Shown in pieces: positions 16,642 through 24,321 of a stretch of 64,000 nucleotides of DNA. Within the stretch, counting starts at the first letter, position 1; the number at the start of each line of letters is the position of its first letter. The DNA comes from Rubrolithibacter danxiaensis (lineage in GTDB: Bacteria; Bacteroidota; Bacteroidia; Sphingobacteriales; Sphingobacteriaceae), in the NCBI RefSeq assembly GCF_047272945.1, contig NZ_JBKOPS010000004.1:261572-325571 (forward strand), read 5' to 3'. The notes under the pieces are model-generated. The model was given only the letters and a program-made list of their open reading frames with translations. It made no database searches and was not told the DNA's origin. The translations under genes were made by a program, and so were the position numbers.

Positions 16642-17427
16642 ATGAAAATAAATTTCAGTAAATACCAGGGTGCAGGAAATGACTTTATTCTTGTCGATAA
16701 CAGGAATTTAAATCTTGATCACCAACAACCCGAACTAATCAATCAACTTTGCGACCGTCGTTTTGGCATTGGTGCCGATGGAATGATGTTTTTGCAGAAA
16801 AAAGAGGGTTTTGATTTTGAAATGATTTATTACAATGCCGATGGTAAACCAAGCAGCATGTGCGGCAATGGTGGCCGTTGCATTGTTGCTTTTGCAAAAC
16901 ACCTCAACTTAATTGAAAATGAAACGAACTTTCTGGCAGTAGATGGACCACATTATGCCAGAATATCCGAAACGGGCAATTGGGTTAGCCTGCAAATGAT
17001 CGATGTAAATATCATTAATAAAGATGGAGACACTTTTGTGCTCAATACCGGCTCACCTCATTATGTAACTGCAGCTGAAAATTTGCAAAATAAGGATGTT
17101 TTTTCCGAAGGAAGGAAAGTTCGCTACAATACACGCTATTCAACAGAAGGCATCAATGTGAATTTTGTTGAAGACAAGGGAGACTATTATTTTGTAAGAA
17201 CATACGAACGTGGTGTGGAAGATGAAACTTTTGCCTGCGGAACAGGGGTAACAGCCGTAGCACTTGCAATGGCGAAACAGAAAAATGATACCGGAACCTT
17301 CAGTACAAAAATTAAAGCGCTGGGAGGAGACCTCAACATCCGGTTCAATTTTGATGGTGAAAAATTTACCGATATTTTTTTAGAAGGGCCTGCAGATTTT
17401 GTATTCAAAGGAGAAATTGAAGTATAA
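16642..17427 (+). CDS. dapF: Diaminopimelate epimerase
   Basis: This cofactor-independent racemase converts LL- to meso-diaminopimelate for lysine and peptidoglycan synthesis. The 261-residue product has the FSKYQGAGNDF start, the first catalytic Cys in SSMCGNGGRC (about residues 71-80) and the second in ETFACGTGVTA (about 195-205), plus the RTYERGVEDE signature. Length is close to the usual 260-275. It is the only lysine-pathway gene here and is separated from the arginine operon by about 470 bases. Confidence 0.96.
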   Translation: MKINFSKYQGAGNDFILVDNRNLNLDHQQPELINQLCDRRFGIGADGMMFLQKKEGFDFEMIYYNADGKPSSMCGNGGRCIVAFAKHLNLIENETNFLAVDGPHYARISETGNWVSLQMIDVNIINKDGDTFVLNTGSPHYVTAAENLQNKDVFSEGRKVRYNTRYSTEGINVNFVEDKGDYYFVRTYERGVEDETFACGTGVTAVALAMAKQKNDTGTFSTKIKALGGDLNIRFNFDGEKFTDIFLEGPADFVFKGEIEV

Positions 17428-17898
17428 TCGCAGAAAGACTAGTATCAACTGGAAATGTTGTATTTCTTGTATTTGAATTAAGATATTTTTAAATCCAGAA
17501 AAAGTAAATGCCTTATCTCAAATCGTCAGCTTATCCTTATAAAATCATTGAAAATTAATTTTTTAAAAACCCTATTGGATTTATTAAAAATAATGCAGTT
17601 TTTTGCAGCGTAAAAATCTATTAATTCGCTGAAAGTCAATAAAACAGAAATGAACGTTAATGCTTACATAACAACTGTTGCTTCATTAGCCAAAACAGGC
17701 TATGCAGGTATAGTGAGTGAGAGAAAAAGCAACGCTATATTTGTTTTAAGACAACGACGATCATTTATGCCACGAGTTTGATTTAAAACGGCATATTCTA
17801 CACAAACAATCCCGGTATTCGCCGGAACAATAATCCACTTTTTATTTACAAATTATTAAAGATTTGTCTTTTTCCGTGCAAGCGGGATACATAATAAG
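17428..17898 (+). promoter_or_regulatory. Leader region of the arginine operon with possible attenuator
   Basis: This 471-base gap without a conventional gene holds a 43-codon Arg-rich ORF (17650-17781), a hairpin TATGCC (17766-17771)/GGCATA (17790-17795) that overlaps the ORF's last Arg codon and straddles its stop, and a second small GC-rich hairpin CCGG-TATTCG-CCGG (17812-17825) followed by an AT-rich stretch before the GNAT start. The order leader peptide, hairpin 1, hairpin 2 is that of a ribosome-mediated attenuator for an amino-acid operon. The second hairpin is weak as a terminator and lacks a U-run directly after it, so the mechanism is a hypothesis. The first 220 bases contain only AT-rich DNA with no recognisable signal. 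Confidence 0.4.
17650..17781 (+). CDS. Putative arginine leader peptide (43 aa)
   Basis: The ORF starts at an ATG and ends with the peptide VLRQRRSFMPRV then TGA. Four of its last ten residues are Arg (codons AGA, CGA, CGA, CGA), with another Arg earlier, upstream of genes for arginine synthesis. The stop lies within the dyad at 17766-17795. Arg starvation would stall ribosomes on the Arg run and alter the pairing downstream. The peptide is longer than typical leader peptides, and chance cannot be excluded without comparing related genomes. Confidence 0.4.
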   Translation: MNVNAYITTVASLAKTGYAGIVSERKSNAIFVLRQRRSFMPRV

Positions 17899-18636
17899 AT
17901 GAAAGAGAACGAATTTTCAGTACTCGTGGCAAACGAAACCCATGTAGGTTACGCAGCGGAGATTTGTGATGAAATGGCTGAATCAGCTAAAGCCAGGGGC
18001 ACAGGTATTGCCAGAAGATCGCCTGAGTATGTTGCAAATAAAATGCGGGAAGGGAAAGCTGTTATCGCTTTACACGATGACGGTACCTGGGCGGGGTTTT
18101 GCTACATTGAAACCTGGAGCCATGGAAAATTTGTAGCCAATTCCGGACTAATTGTAAATCCGAAATTCAGGAATTTCGGACTGGCTAAAAAAATCAAAAA
18201 AAGAATTTTTAAACTTTCCAGGGAGAAATATCCGGAAGCAAAGATTTTTGGACTTACAACCGGGCTGGCAGTAATGAAAATAAACTCTGAACTGGGTTAT
18301 GAGCCGGTAACGTATTCTGAACTTACTCAGGATGAAGACTTTTGGAAGGGCTGCCAGAGCTGCGTTAATTACGAAATATTAATGAGCAAAGGCCGCAAGA
18401 ACTGCATGTGCACAGCTATGCTATTCGATCCGGATGATATTCAGAAAAAACTGGAAGAGAAACTTAAGGCGCTGGAAGATCAGAAACGGGAAATAGAAGA
18501 GCAGCTGCATCAGGAGCATTTAAATAAAATTTCCCGCAAATCATCGTTATTACAACGCCTGGAAGAAAAGCTGCGGGGCTCGATAAAAGTGTTTATTACA
18601 TTTGCGGCACTTATTACTAAAATTGTACAGAACTAA
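17899..18636 (+). CDS. GNAT-family N-acyltransferase, probable first enzyme of arginine synthesis
   Basis: The 245-residue protein has an N-terminal acetyltransferase fold: GIARRSPEYVANKMREGKAV, then FCYIETWSHG and FVANSGLIVNPKFRNFGLAKKIK with the acyl-CoA pyrophosphate-binding segment. It also has a Cys-rich patch FWKGCQSCVNYEIL ... GRKNCMCTAMLF and a long charged coiled-coil tail (about 175-225). In Bacteroidetes the GNAT gene heading the argG-argC cluster is thought to supply N-acyl-glutamate in place of classic ArgA/ArgJ; neither occurs in this cluster. The Cys patch might bind a metal. Function as N-acetyl- or N-succinyl-glutamate synthase is inferred from position. Confidence 0.75.
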   Translation: MKENEFSVLVANETHVGYAAEICDEMAESAKARGTGIARRSPEYVANKMREGKAVIALHDDGTWAGFCYIETWSHGKFVANSGLIVNPKFRNFGLAKKIKKRIFKLSREKYPEAKIFGLTTGLAVMKINSELGYEPVTYSELTQDEDFWKGCQSCVNYEILMSKGRKNCMCTAMLFDPDDIQKKLEEKLKALEDQKREIEEQLHQEHLNKISRKSSLLQRLEEKLRGSIKVFITFAALITKIVQN

Positions 18637-18691
18637 AGATGAAGGAATCAGCCGATCTGCTCAGGCATCCTCATCATTTAAACTAAATAAA

Positions 18692-19888
18692 ATGAAAAAG
18701 AAAGTTGTTTTAGCCTTTAGCGGAGGTCTTGATACTTCATACTGCGCCATTTATCTTTCAAAAGATCTGGGGCTTGAAGTTCACTCTGTAATTGTAGATA
18801 CCGGTGGTTTTACCAAAGATGAATTAGCCCATATTGAAAAGCGTGCTTACGCTTTAGGTGTTGCTTCTCATCATGCCGTAGATGCAGTTAAAGGTTATTA
18901 CGATAGCTGCATTAAATATTTAATTTACGGAAATGTGTTGAAAAACAATACATATCCGCTTTCTGTAAGTGCTGAAAGGGTAACACAAGCCACTGCTATT
19001 GCAGAATATTCCAAAGAGATAAACGCTGATTTTGTTGCACACGGATCAACAGGAGCAGGTAACGACCAGGTTCGTTTTGACATGATTTTCAATATCCTGA
19101 TTCCAAACGTGGGAATTATCACTCCTATACGCGATTTAAAATTATCCCGCGAAGCGGAAATTGAATACTTAAAATCTCACGGAGTGAAATTCAATTTCGA
19201 GAAAGCGGCTTATTCCATTAATAAAGGAATCTGGGGAACATCTGTTGGAGGGAAAGAAACACTTAAATCAAGAGGAGTTTTACCGGAAGAAGCATGGCCA
19301 ACCCAAATAACTAAAACAGACGCAGAAGAGGTAGTTCTTGAGTTTGATCAAGGGGCACTGATTGGAGTAGACAATCAAAAATATGAGCATCCTGCAGACG
19401 CTATAAAAGCTTTACAAGCCATTGCAGGCCCGTTTGGAATCGGGCGGGACATTCACGTAGGCGATACCATTATCGGCATTAAAGGCCGTGTAGGTTTTGA
19501 AGCAGCGGCGCCAATGGTAATTATTAAAGCGCATCATGCTTTAGAAAAACACACCTTAACAAAATGGCAGCTGAGCTGGAAAGATCAACTTTCCATGTTT
19601 TACGGAAACTGGCTTCATGAAGGACAATTTCACGACCCGGTGATGCGCAATATTGAAGCTTTTCTTGCCGATACGCAAAAAACGGTAACCGGAAAAGTAT
19701 TCGTTCAGTTAATGCCTTACCGTTTCCAGGTTACCGGAATTGAATCTAAACACGATTTAATGGCCAGCAAGTTTGGAAGTTACGGCGAAATGAATGAAGG
19801 TTACACCGGTGAGGATGTAAAAGGCTTTTCCAAAATTTTCGGCAACCAGGTTAAAATTTACCACAGCGTAAATGGCAATAAGGAGTAG
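18692..19888 (+). CDS. argG: Argininosuccinate synthase
   Basis: The enzyme joins citrulline and aspartate with ATP. The 398-residue product has the PP-loop motif VLAFSGGLDTSYC (about 5-17), the GSTGAGNDQVRFD signature (about 113-125) and the long C-terminal synthetase domain with MPYRFQVTGIESKHDLM. I chose ATG 18692 (MKKKVVLAF) because it meets the family start; the in-frame start at 18602 overlaps the preceding gene and adds 30 unrelated residues. A short dyad GATGA-GGA/TCCTCATC lies in the gap before it. It is the second gene of the arginine operon. Confidence 0.95.
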   Translation: MKKKVVLAFSGGLDTSYCAIYLSKDLGLEVHSVIVDTGGFTKDELAHIEKRAYALGVASHHAVDAVKGYYDSCIKYLIYGNVLKNNTYPLSVSAERVTQATAIAEYSKEINADFVAHGSTGAGNDQVRFDMIFNILIPNVGIITPIRDLKLSREAEIEYLKSHGVKFNFEKAAYSINKGIWGTSVGGKETLKSRGVLPEEAWPTQITKTDAEEVVLEFDQGALIGVDNQKYEHPADAIKALQAIAGPFGIGRDIHVGDTIIGIKGRVGFEAAAPMVIIKAHHALEKHTLTKWQLSWKDQLSMFYGNWLHEGQFHDPVMRNIEAFLADTQKTVTGKVFVQLMPYRFQVTGIESKHDLMASKFGSYGEMNEGYTGEDVKGFSKIFGNQVKIYHSVNGNKE

Positions 19889-19891
19889 AAA

Positions 19892-20902
19892 ATGGCAGAT
19901 AAAATAAACGAATCAAACAATAAACAAATAAGAGCAGGCATCATAGGCGGAGCAGGTTATACCGGCGGCGAGCTTTTGCGTATCCTGGTTAATCATCCCA
20001 ACGTTGATATTTCTTTTGTCCACAGCAACAGCAACGCAGGGAATTATATTTACGATGTCCACACTGATTTGTTGGGCGATACCGATTTAAAGTTCACCAG
20101 TGAATTATCTCAGGATATTGATGTTTTGTTTTTATGCGTGGGCCACGGAGATGCGAAAAAGTTTTTAGACGCAAATCCGGTAAGTGATAAAATTAAAATT
20201 ATTGATTTAAGTCAGGATTTCAGGTTAGCAGATAGCTCAAAGCTAAAAGCTAAAAGCTTTATCTATGGTTTACCCGAACTCAATCGTGAAGCCATTAAAT
20301 CAGCCCAAAACATTGCTAACCCGGGTTGTTTTGCTACTTGTATCCAACTTGCGCTGCTACCTTTAGCAAAGGCAGGTTTTCTTGATAAAGAAGTGCATAT
20401 TTCTGCTACAACGGGCTCAACGGGGGCAGGACAAAGCTTATCTGCTACTTCTCATTTTAGCTGGAGGAACAATAACCTGTCGGTTTATAAGGCTTTCGGG
20501 CATCAGCATTTGAAGGAGATCAGGCAAAGCATCCTGGAATTGCAGTCTGGCTATGACCAGGAGATAAACTTTATCCCATACCGGGGAGATTTCACCCGTG
20601 GTATTATGGCTTCCATTTATACCGAATGTGATCTATCGGAAGAGGAAGCTGTAAAACTATATACGGATTTTTATCAGGGCCATTATTTTACTCACGTAAG
20701 TAAAAAGAATATCGACTTAAAACAGGTAATAAACACAAACAAATGCCTGTTGCATGTTGAGAAACACGGAAATAAAATTTTGATCCTGAGCATTGTTGAT
20801 AATCTATTAAAGGGTGCCTCCGGACAGGCAGTACAAAACATGAACCTGCTATTCGGACTGGAAGAAACAGCGGGGCTGAGGCTGAAAGCGACGGGGTTTT
20901 GA
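19892..20902 (+). CDS. argC: N-acetyl-gamma-glutamyl-phosphate reductase
   Basis: This NADPH-dependent reductase converts N-acyl-glutamyl phosphate to the semialdehyde. The 336-residue product has the NAD(P) motif AGIIGGAGYTGGELLR (about 15-30), the catalytic Cys in ANPGCFATCIQLALLPL (about 146-162) and the GSTGAGQSLS and HQHLKEI segments with the active-site His. The start is 3 bases past argG, so the two are probably coupled. A short stretch AGCTAAAAGCTAAAAGCT within the gene adds SSKLKAKS at a surface-loop position. The stop TGA abuts the left arm of cassette B. Confidence 0.95.
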   Translation: MADKINESNNKQIRAGIIGGAGYTGGELLRILVNHPNVDISFVHSNSNAGNYIYDVHTDLLGDTDLKFTSELSQDIDVLFLCVGHGDAKKFLDANPVSDKIKIIDLSQDFRLADSSKLKAKSFIYGLPELNREAIKSAQNIANPGCFATCIQLALLPLAKAGFLDKEVHISATTGSTGAGQSLSATSHFSWRNNNLSVYKAFGHQHLKEIRQSILELQSGYDQEINFIPYRGDFTRGIMASIYTECDLSEEEAVKLYTDFYQGHYFTHVSKKNIDLKQVINTNKCLLHVEKHGNKILILSIVDNLLKGASGQAVQNMNLLFGLEETAGLRLKATGF

Positions 20903-21325
20903 GGGGAAGTTTTAAGTTTTACGTGGTAAGTTATAGGTATGCAGAATTATAAAGATTTAAGAGTATGGCAAAAAGCCCATGAGTTAACTTTGCATATTTA
21001 TATGGAAAGTAAATTTTTTCCAAAAGAAGAACTTTACAGTTTAACAAATCAACTAAGAAGGGCTATTGCCTCCATTCCAGCTAATATTGCAGAAGGGTGC
21101 GGTAAAAATACTGCTTCTGATTTTGCCAACTTTCTTAATATCGCTTTAGGTTCAGCAAACGAATCTGAATATTTTATCTTATTAGCGAAAGATTTAGACT
21201 ATCTGTCGTTAGAAAAGTATCAACTATTAAATGATCAAATCAATGAAATTAAAGCAATGCTTATTTCATTAATTAACAAGGTTAGAACACCTAAAACTTA
21301 AAACCTATAACTTATAACTCTCCTC
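20901..21325 (+). repeat. Cassette B: inverted-repeat-flanked four-helix-bundle element between argC and argD
   Basis: Left arm 20901-20938 and right arm 21289-21325 pair at 30 of 38 aligned positions with one gap. The left arm overlaps the argC stop (TGA at 20900-20902) and ends at the base before the cassette gene's ATG (20939). The right arm contains that gene's stop (21299-21301) and ends 2 bases before the argD ATG (21328). Both arms are built from reiterations around AAGTT/AGGT. The element therefore fills the inter-cistronic space exactly and keeps all reading frames intact. Confidence 0.82.
20939..21301 (+). CDS. Four-helix-bundle protein (23S rRNA intervening-sequence/S23 family)
   Basis: The 120-residue product has the S23-type pattern YKDLRVWQKAHELTLHIY, then FPKEELYSLTNQLRRAIASIPANIAEGCGKN (conserved RRAxxSIPANIAEG) and FANFLNIALGSANESEYFILLAKDL with a last helix ending in LINKVRTPKT. 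It is a paralogue of the protein encoded in the sdh operon (10886-11251) with the same architecture but many substitutions, so not a recent copy. It is intact. It sits inside the arginine operon, and the ATG follows the left stem arm without a gap. The family has no assigned enzymatic activity; it may bind its own stem RNA, which is a testable guess. Confidence 0.92.
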   Translation: MQNYKDLRVWQKAHELTLHIYMESKFFPKEELYSLTNQLRRAIASIPANIAEGCGKNTASDFANFLNIALGSANESEYFILLAKDLDYLSLEKYQLLNDQINEIKAMLISLINKVRTPKT

Positions 21326-21327
21326 CA

Positions 21328-22461
21328 ATGAAACTATTCGACGTATATCCATTAAATCCAATTACAATTGTTAAAGGCCGGGGAAGTTTGGTGTGGGATG
21401 AAAAAGGGGAAGAATATCTGGACTTATACGGTGGGCATGCTGTTATTTCTATCGGGCATACACATCCAAGATATGTAGAACGGGTAACAGATCAATTAAA
21501 CAAAATCGGTTTTTATTCCAATTCCGTTCCTATTCCTCTGCAACAGCAGTTGGCAGAGAAGCTGGGAGAAGTTTCGGGAAAGGAAGATTATCAGTTATTT
21601 TTAGTAAACTCAGGTGCAGAGGCTAATGAAAATGCCTTAAAACTGGCTTCTTTTTACAATAACCGCAAAAAAATAATCGCTTTTAAGGGCGCATTTCACG
21701 GAAGAACATCTTTAGCGGTTGCAGTCACTGACAATCCTAAAATTGTTGCCCCGGTAAATCGAACAGAGAACGTTGTTTTCCTTCCTCATAATGATGAGGC
21801 TGCTCTGGAGAAAGCTTTCGCCGAATTCGGAAATGAAATTTCTTCAGTAATTATTGAAGGAATCCAGGGGGTAGGCGGAATAAGAGTTGCTTCTGAATCA
21901 TTTCTGCAAAAAATACGCTCACTCTGCAATCAGTACAATGCCGTTTTCATTGCCGATTCGGTTCAATGCGGTTACGGAAGAACGGGAAAATTCTACTCGC
22001 ATGACTTCGCCGGAATAGATGCCGACATTTATACAATGGCAAAAGGGATGGGAAACGGATTTCCTGTAGCCGGAATTTCAATAGCGCCAAAATTTAAACC
22101 ATGGCACGGAATGCTCGGAACAACTTTCGGCGGAAACCATTTGGCCAGCGCAGCTGCTCTGGCAGTTCTAGAAATCATTGAAGAAGAAAATCTGCTTCAG
22201 AATGCAGCAGAAGTGGGTTCTTACCTACAGGCAGAATTAAGGAAATTTGATAAGGTAAAGGAAGTTCGCGGCAGAGGTTTGATGATTGGCATTGATCTTC
22301 CGGAAGAACTTGCACACGTAAAAAAGGATTTATTATATAAACATCATATTTTTACAGGCGAAGCAAAGCCAAATGTTATCCGTTTGCTTCCTGCTTTAAA
22401 CTTAACGAAAGCTCATGCCGACAGGTTTTTGGAAGCATTTGCTTTAGAGGTAAAAGGTTAA
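21328..22461 (+). CDS. argD: Acetylornithine (N-acyl-ornithine) aminotransferase
   Basis: This PLP-dependent class III aminotransferase converts N-acyl-glutamate semialdehyde to N-acyl-ornithine with glutamate. The 377-residue product has VNSGAEANENALKLA (about 92-106), FHGRTSLAVAVTD, IIEGIQGVGGI, FIADSVQCGYGRTGKF with the cofactor Asp (about 211-226), and the PLP Lys in TMAKGMGNGFPVAG (about 237-250). The ATG at 21328 is two bases after the right arm of cassette B. Its stop lies inside the left arm of the empty stem D. Confidence 0.94.
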   Translation: MKLFDVYPLNPITIVKGRGSLVWDEKGEEYLDLYGGHAVISIGHTHPRYVERVTDQLNKIGFYSNSVPIPLQQQLAEKLGEVSGKEDYQLFLVNSGAEANENALKLASFYNNRKKIIAFKGAFHGRTSLAVAVTDNPKIVAPVNRTENVVFLPHNDEAALEKAFAEFGNEISSVIIEGIQGVGGIRVASESFLQKIRSLCNQYNAVFIADSVQCGYGRTGKFYSHDFAGIDADIYTMAKGMGNGFPVAGISIAPKFKPWHGMLGTTFGGNHLASAAALAVLEIIEEENLLQNAAEVGSYLQAELRKFDKVKEVRGRGLMIGIDLPEELAHVKKDLLYKHHIFTGEAKPNVIRLLPALNLTKAHADRFLEAFALEVKG

Positions 22462-22560
22462 AGGCAAAAGCCGAAAGGTTGTAAATTTTGATATTAATTT
22501 AATAATGGTAAAAATAAGAGGGCTAAGGGTAATCCCTTCTCACTTTATCCTTTTACCTCT
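22446..22560 (+). repeat. Stem D: empty cassette stem between argD and argF'
   Basis: Arms 22446-22463 and 22543-22560 (CTTTATCCTTTTACCTCT) are complementary at 17 of 18 positions and enclose only 79 bases with no ORF. The left arm overlaps the argD stop codon (22459-22461); the right arm ends 12 bases before the argF' ATG. A nested perfect hairpin AAGGG-TAAT-CCCTT is at 22525-22538. The layout (stop in left arm, next ATG just after right arm, motifs reiterating AAAGG) is that of the three gene-bearing cassettes. It is probably a cassette that lost, or never had, its gene. Confidence 0.7.
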
Positions 22561-22572
22561 TAGCTTAAAAAA

Positions 22573-23535
22573 ATGAAACTCTTCTCTTCCGTTCACGATG
22601 TGGCTGATGTACCTGCTATGGTTAACGATGCATTAGCTTTGAAAAAAGACCCTTTTTCTTTTCAGTACTTAGGGAAAAATAAAACAATCGGACTAATTTT
22701 TCTGAATCCCAGCCTACGTACGCGTTTAAGTACTCAAAAAGCAGCGTTGAACCTTGGCATGAATGCCATGGTTATGAACATGGATAAAGAAGGCTGGGCC
22801 CTGGAAACACGTGATGGAGTTATCATGAACGGAACTACTGTTGAGCACATTCGCGAAGCAGCAGGAGTAATGGGACAATATTGTGATATCTTAGGAATCC
22901 GTTCTTTTCCCGGACTGAAGAACCGCGAAGAGGATTACAGCGAAGAAATATTCAATAAGTTTGTTCAGTTCAGCAAAATTCCGGTAGTAAGTTTAGAAAG
23001 CGCAACACGCCATCCTTTACAAAGCCTGGCTGATTTAGTTACGATTGAAGAAAATAAGCTGACACTAAAACCGAAAGTAGTTTTAAGTTGGGCTCCGCAC
23101 ATAAAACCTCTGCCGCAGGCTGTACCCAATTCATTTGCCGAATGGATGTGCAAAGCGCAAGAACTCGGAATGTTGAATTTTACCATTACTCACCCCACAG
23201 GGTACGAGTTGAAAGAATCCTTTACTCCAGGTGCTAAAATCACTTATAATCAGGATGAGGCGCTGCAAGATGCAGACTTTGTTTACATAAAAAACTGGTC
23301 CAGCTACCAAGATTATGGTAAGATTTTAAGCGATGGAAAAGGCTGGATGTTAACAAAAGAACGGTTAAAGGCCACTAATAACGCAAAAATTATGCACTGC
23401 CTGCCGGTTAGAAGAGATCTTGAATTATCTTCAGAAATATTAGACAGCGAAAACTCTCTGGTAATTGAAGAAGCTGGTAACCGGGTATGGGCTGCACAGG
23501 CAGTTCTTAAAAAACTTCTGGAGGGCCTGCAATGA
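22573..23535 (+). CDS. argF': N-acyl-ornithine carbamoyltransferase (ArgF' type)
   Basis: The 320-residue protein belongs to the transcarbamylases that act on N-acetyl- or N-succinyl-ornithine. It has FLNPSLRTRLSTQKA (carbamoyl-phosphate site, about 43-57), ATRHPLQSLADL (about 144-155) and MHCLPVRRDLEL (about 276-287). The residue that distinguishes acetyl (Glu in Xanthomonas) from succinyl (Pro90 in Bacteroides fragilis) substrates is Val90 here (NGTTVEHIREA), so specificity is open. The product, N-acyl-citrulline, must be deacylated by the ArgE encoded downstream. The 3' end overlaps argB by 4 bases (ATGA). Confidence 0.92.
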   Translation: MKLFSSVHDVADVPAMVNDALALKKDPFSFQYLGKNKTIGLIFLNPSLRTRLSTQKAALNLGMNAMVMNMDKEGWALETRDGVIMNGTTVEHIREAAGVMGQYCDILGIRSFPGLKNREEDYSEEIFNKFVQFSKIPVVSLESATRHPLQSLADLVTIEENKLTLKPKVVLSWAPHIKPLPQAVPNSFAEWMCKAQELGMLNFTITHPTGYELKESFTPGAKITYNQDEALQDADFVYIKNWSSYQDYGKILSDGKGWMLTKERLKATNNAKIMHCLPVRRDLELSSEILDSENSLVIEEAGNRVWAAQAVLKKLLEGLQ

Positions 23536-24320
23536 ACAAATTATCCGTTATAAAAATTGGCGGTAACGTTATCGATAATTCTGAAAATCTTCACTATTTT
23601 TTAGAAGATTTCACTGCTCTGGAAGGAGCCAAAATATTGGTTCATGGCGGTGGTAAAATTGCTACTGACCTTTCTAATACCTTAGGAATAGAGCCTAAAA
23701 TGATTGACGGCCGACGCATTACTGATATTGATACCCTTCGTGTTGTTACCATGGTTTATGCCGGTTTAATTAATAAAAACATAGTCGCCCAGCTACAACG
23801 TGTTCATTGTAATGCCATTGGACTTACCGGTGCGGACGCAAATCTAATTAGGGCGCAAAAACGTCCTGTTAAAGAAATTGATTACGGCTATGTAGGCAAT
23901 CTGCATGAAACATCTGTAGCTTCGCATAAATTGAGCGCTTTACTTGAGGAAGGCCTCATTCCTGTTTTTTCTGCCATCACGCATGACGGGAACGGGCAAC
24001 TGCTGAACACCAATGCCGACACTATTGCTTCGGCAATTGCGGTAGCGATGTCTTCATTATATGAATTAAGCTTAATTTATTGTTTCGAGAAAAAAGGGGT
24101 TTTAAGAGATATTAGTGATGAAGGTTCTCTTATCCCCGAAATCAGCTCGGAGGAATTTGAAACGCTTAAAGCGGATAATATTATTGCCGGAGGGATGCTT
24201 CCAAAACTGGAAAATGCCTTTGCCGCAATTAAAAACGGAGTTAAGGAAGTTTATATCGGAAAATCTGATGAACTTAATCAATTGAAAGAGTCTTCTTTCG
24301 GAACAAGATTATTTGAATAA
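23532..24320 (+). CDS. argB: Acetylglutamate kinase
   Basis: The enzyme phosphorylates N-acyl-glutamate, the second step of the pathway. The 262-residue amino-acid-kinase fold has IKIGGNVID (about 7-15), ILVHGGGKIATDLS (about 35-48), IGLTGADANLI (about 95-105), LNTNADTIASAIAVAM (about 158-173) and NIIAGGMLPKLENAF (about 215-229). The usual N-terminal helix of Arg-inhibited hexameric kinases is absent, so feedback inhibition by Arg is not evident. It overlaps argF' by 4 bases and is followed directly by proC. Confidence 0.95.
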   Translation: MNKLSVIKIGGNVIDNSENLHYFLEDFTALEGAKILVHGGGKIATDLSNTLGIEPKMIDGRRITDIDTLRVVTMVYAGLINKNIVAQLQRVHCNAIGLTGADANLIRAQKRPVKEIDYGYVGNLHETSVASHKLSALLEEGLIPVFSAITHDGNGQLLNTNADTIASAIAVAMSSLYELSLIYCFEKKGVLRDISDEGSLIPEISSEEFETLKADNIIAGGMLPKLENAFAAIKNGVKEVYIGKSDELNQLKESSFGTRLFE

Positions 24321-24321
24321 T

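Noticed and set aside
18637..18691. Dyad GATGA-GGA/TCCTCATC between the GNAT gene and argG as a fifth cassette stem.
   Set aside because: The arms are only 8 bases, are not flush with the stop and start codons, and lack the reiterated motifs; an ordinary small hairpin.
20230..20270. Tandem AGCT-AAA-AGCT repeats within argC, which could be a cassette relic in frame.
   Set aside because: The segment is short, encodes a plausible surface loop, and has no matching opposite arm nearby; judged a normal variable loop.
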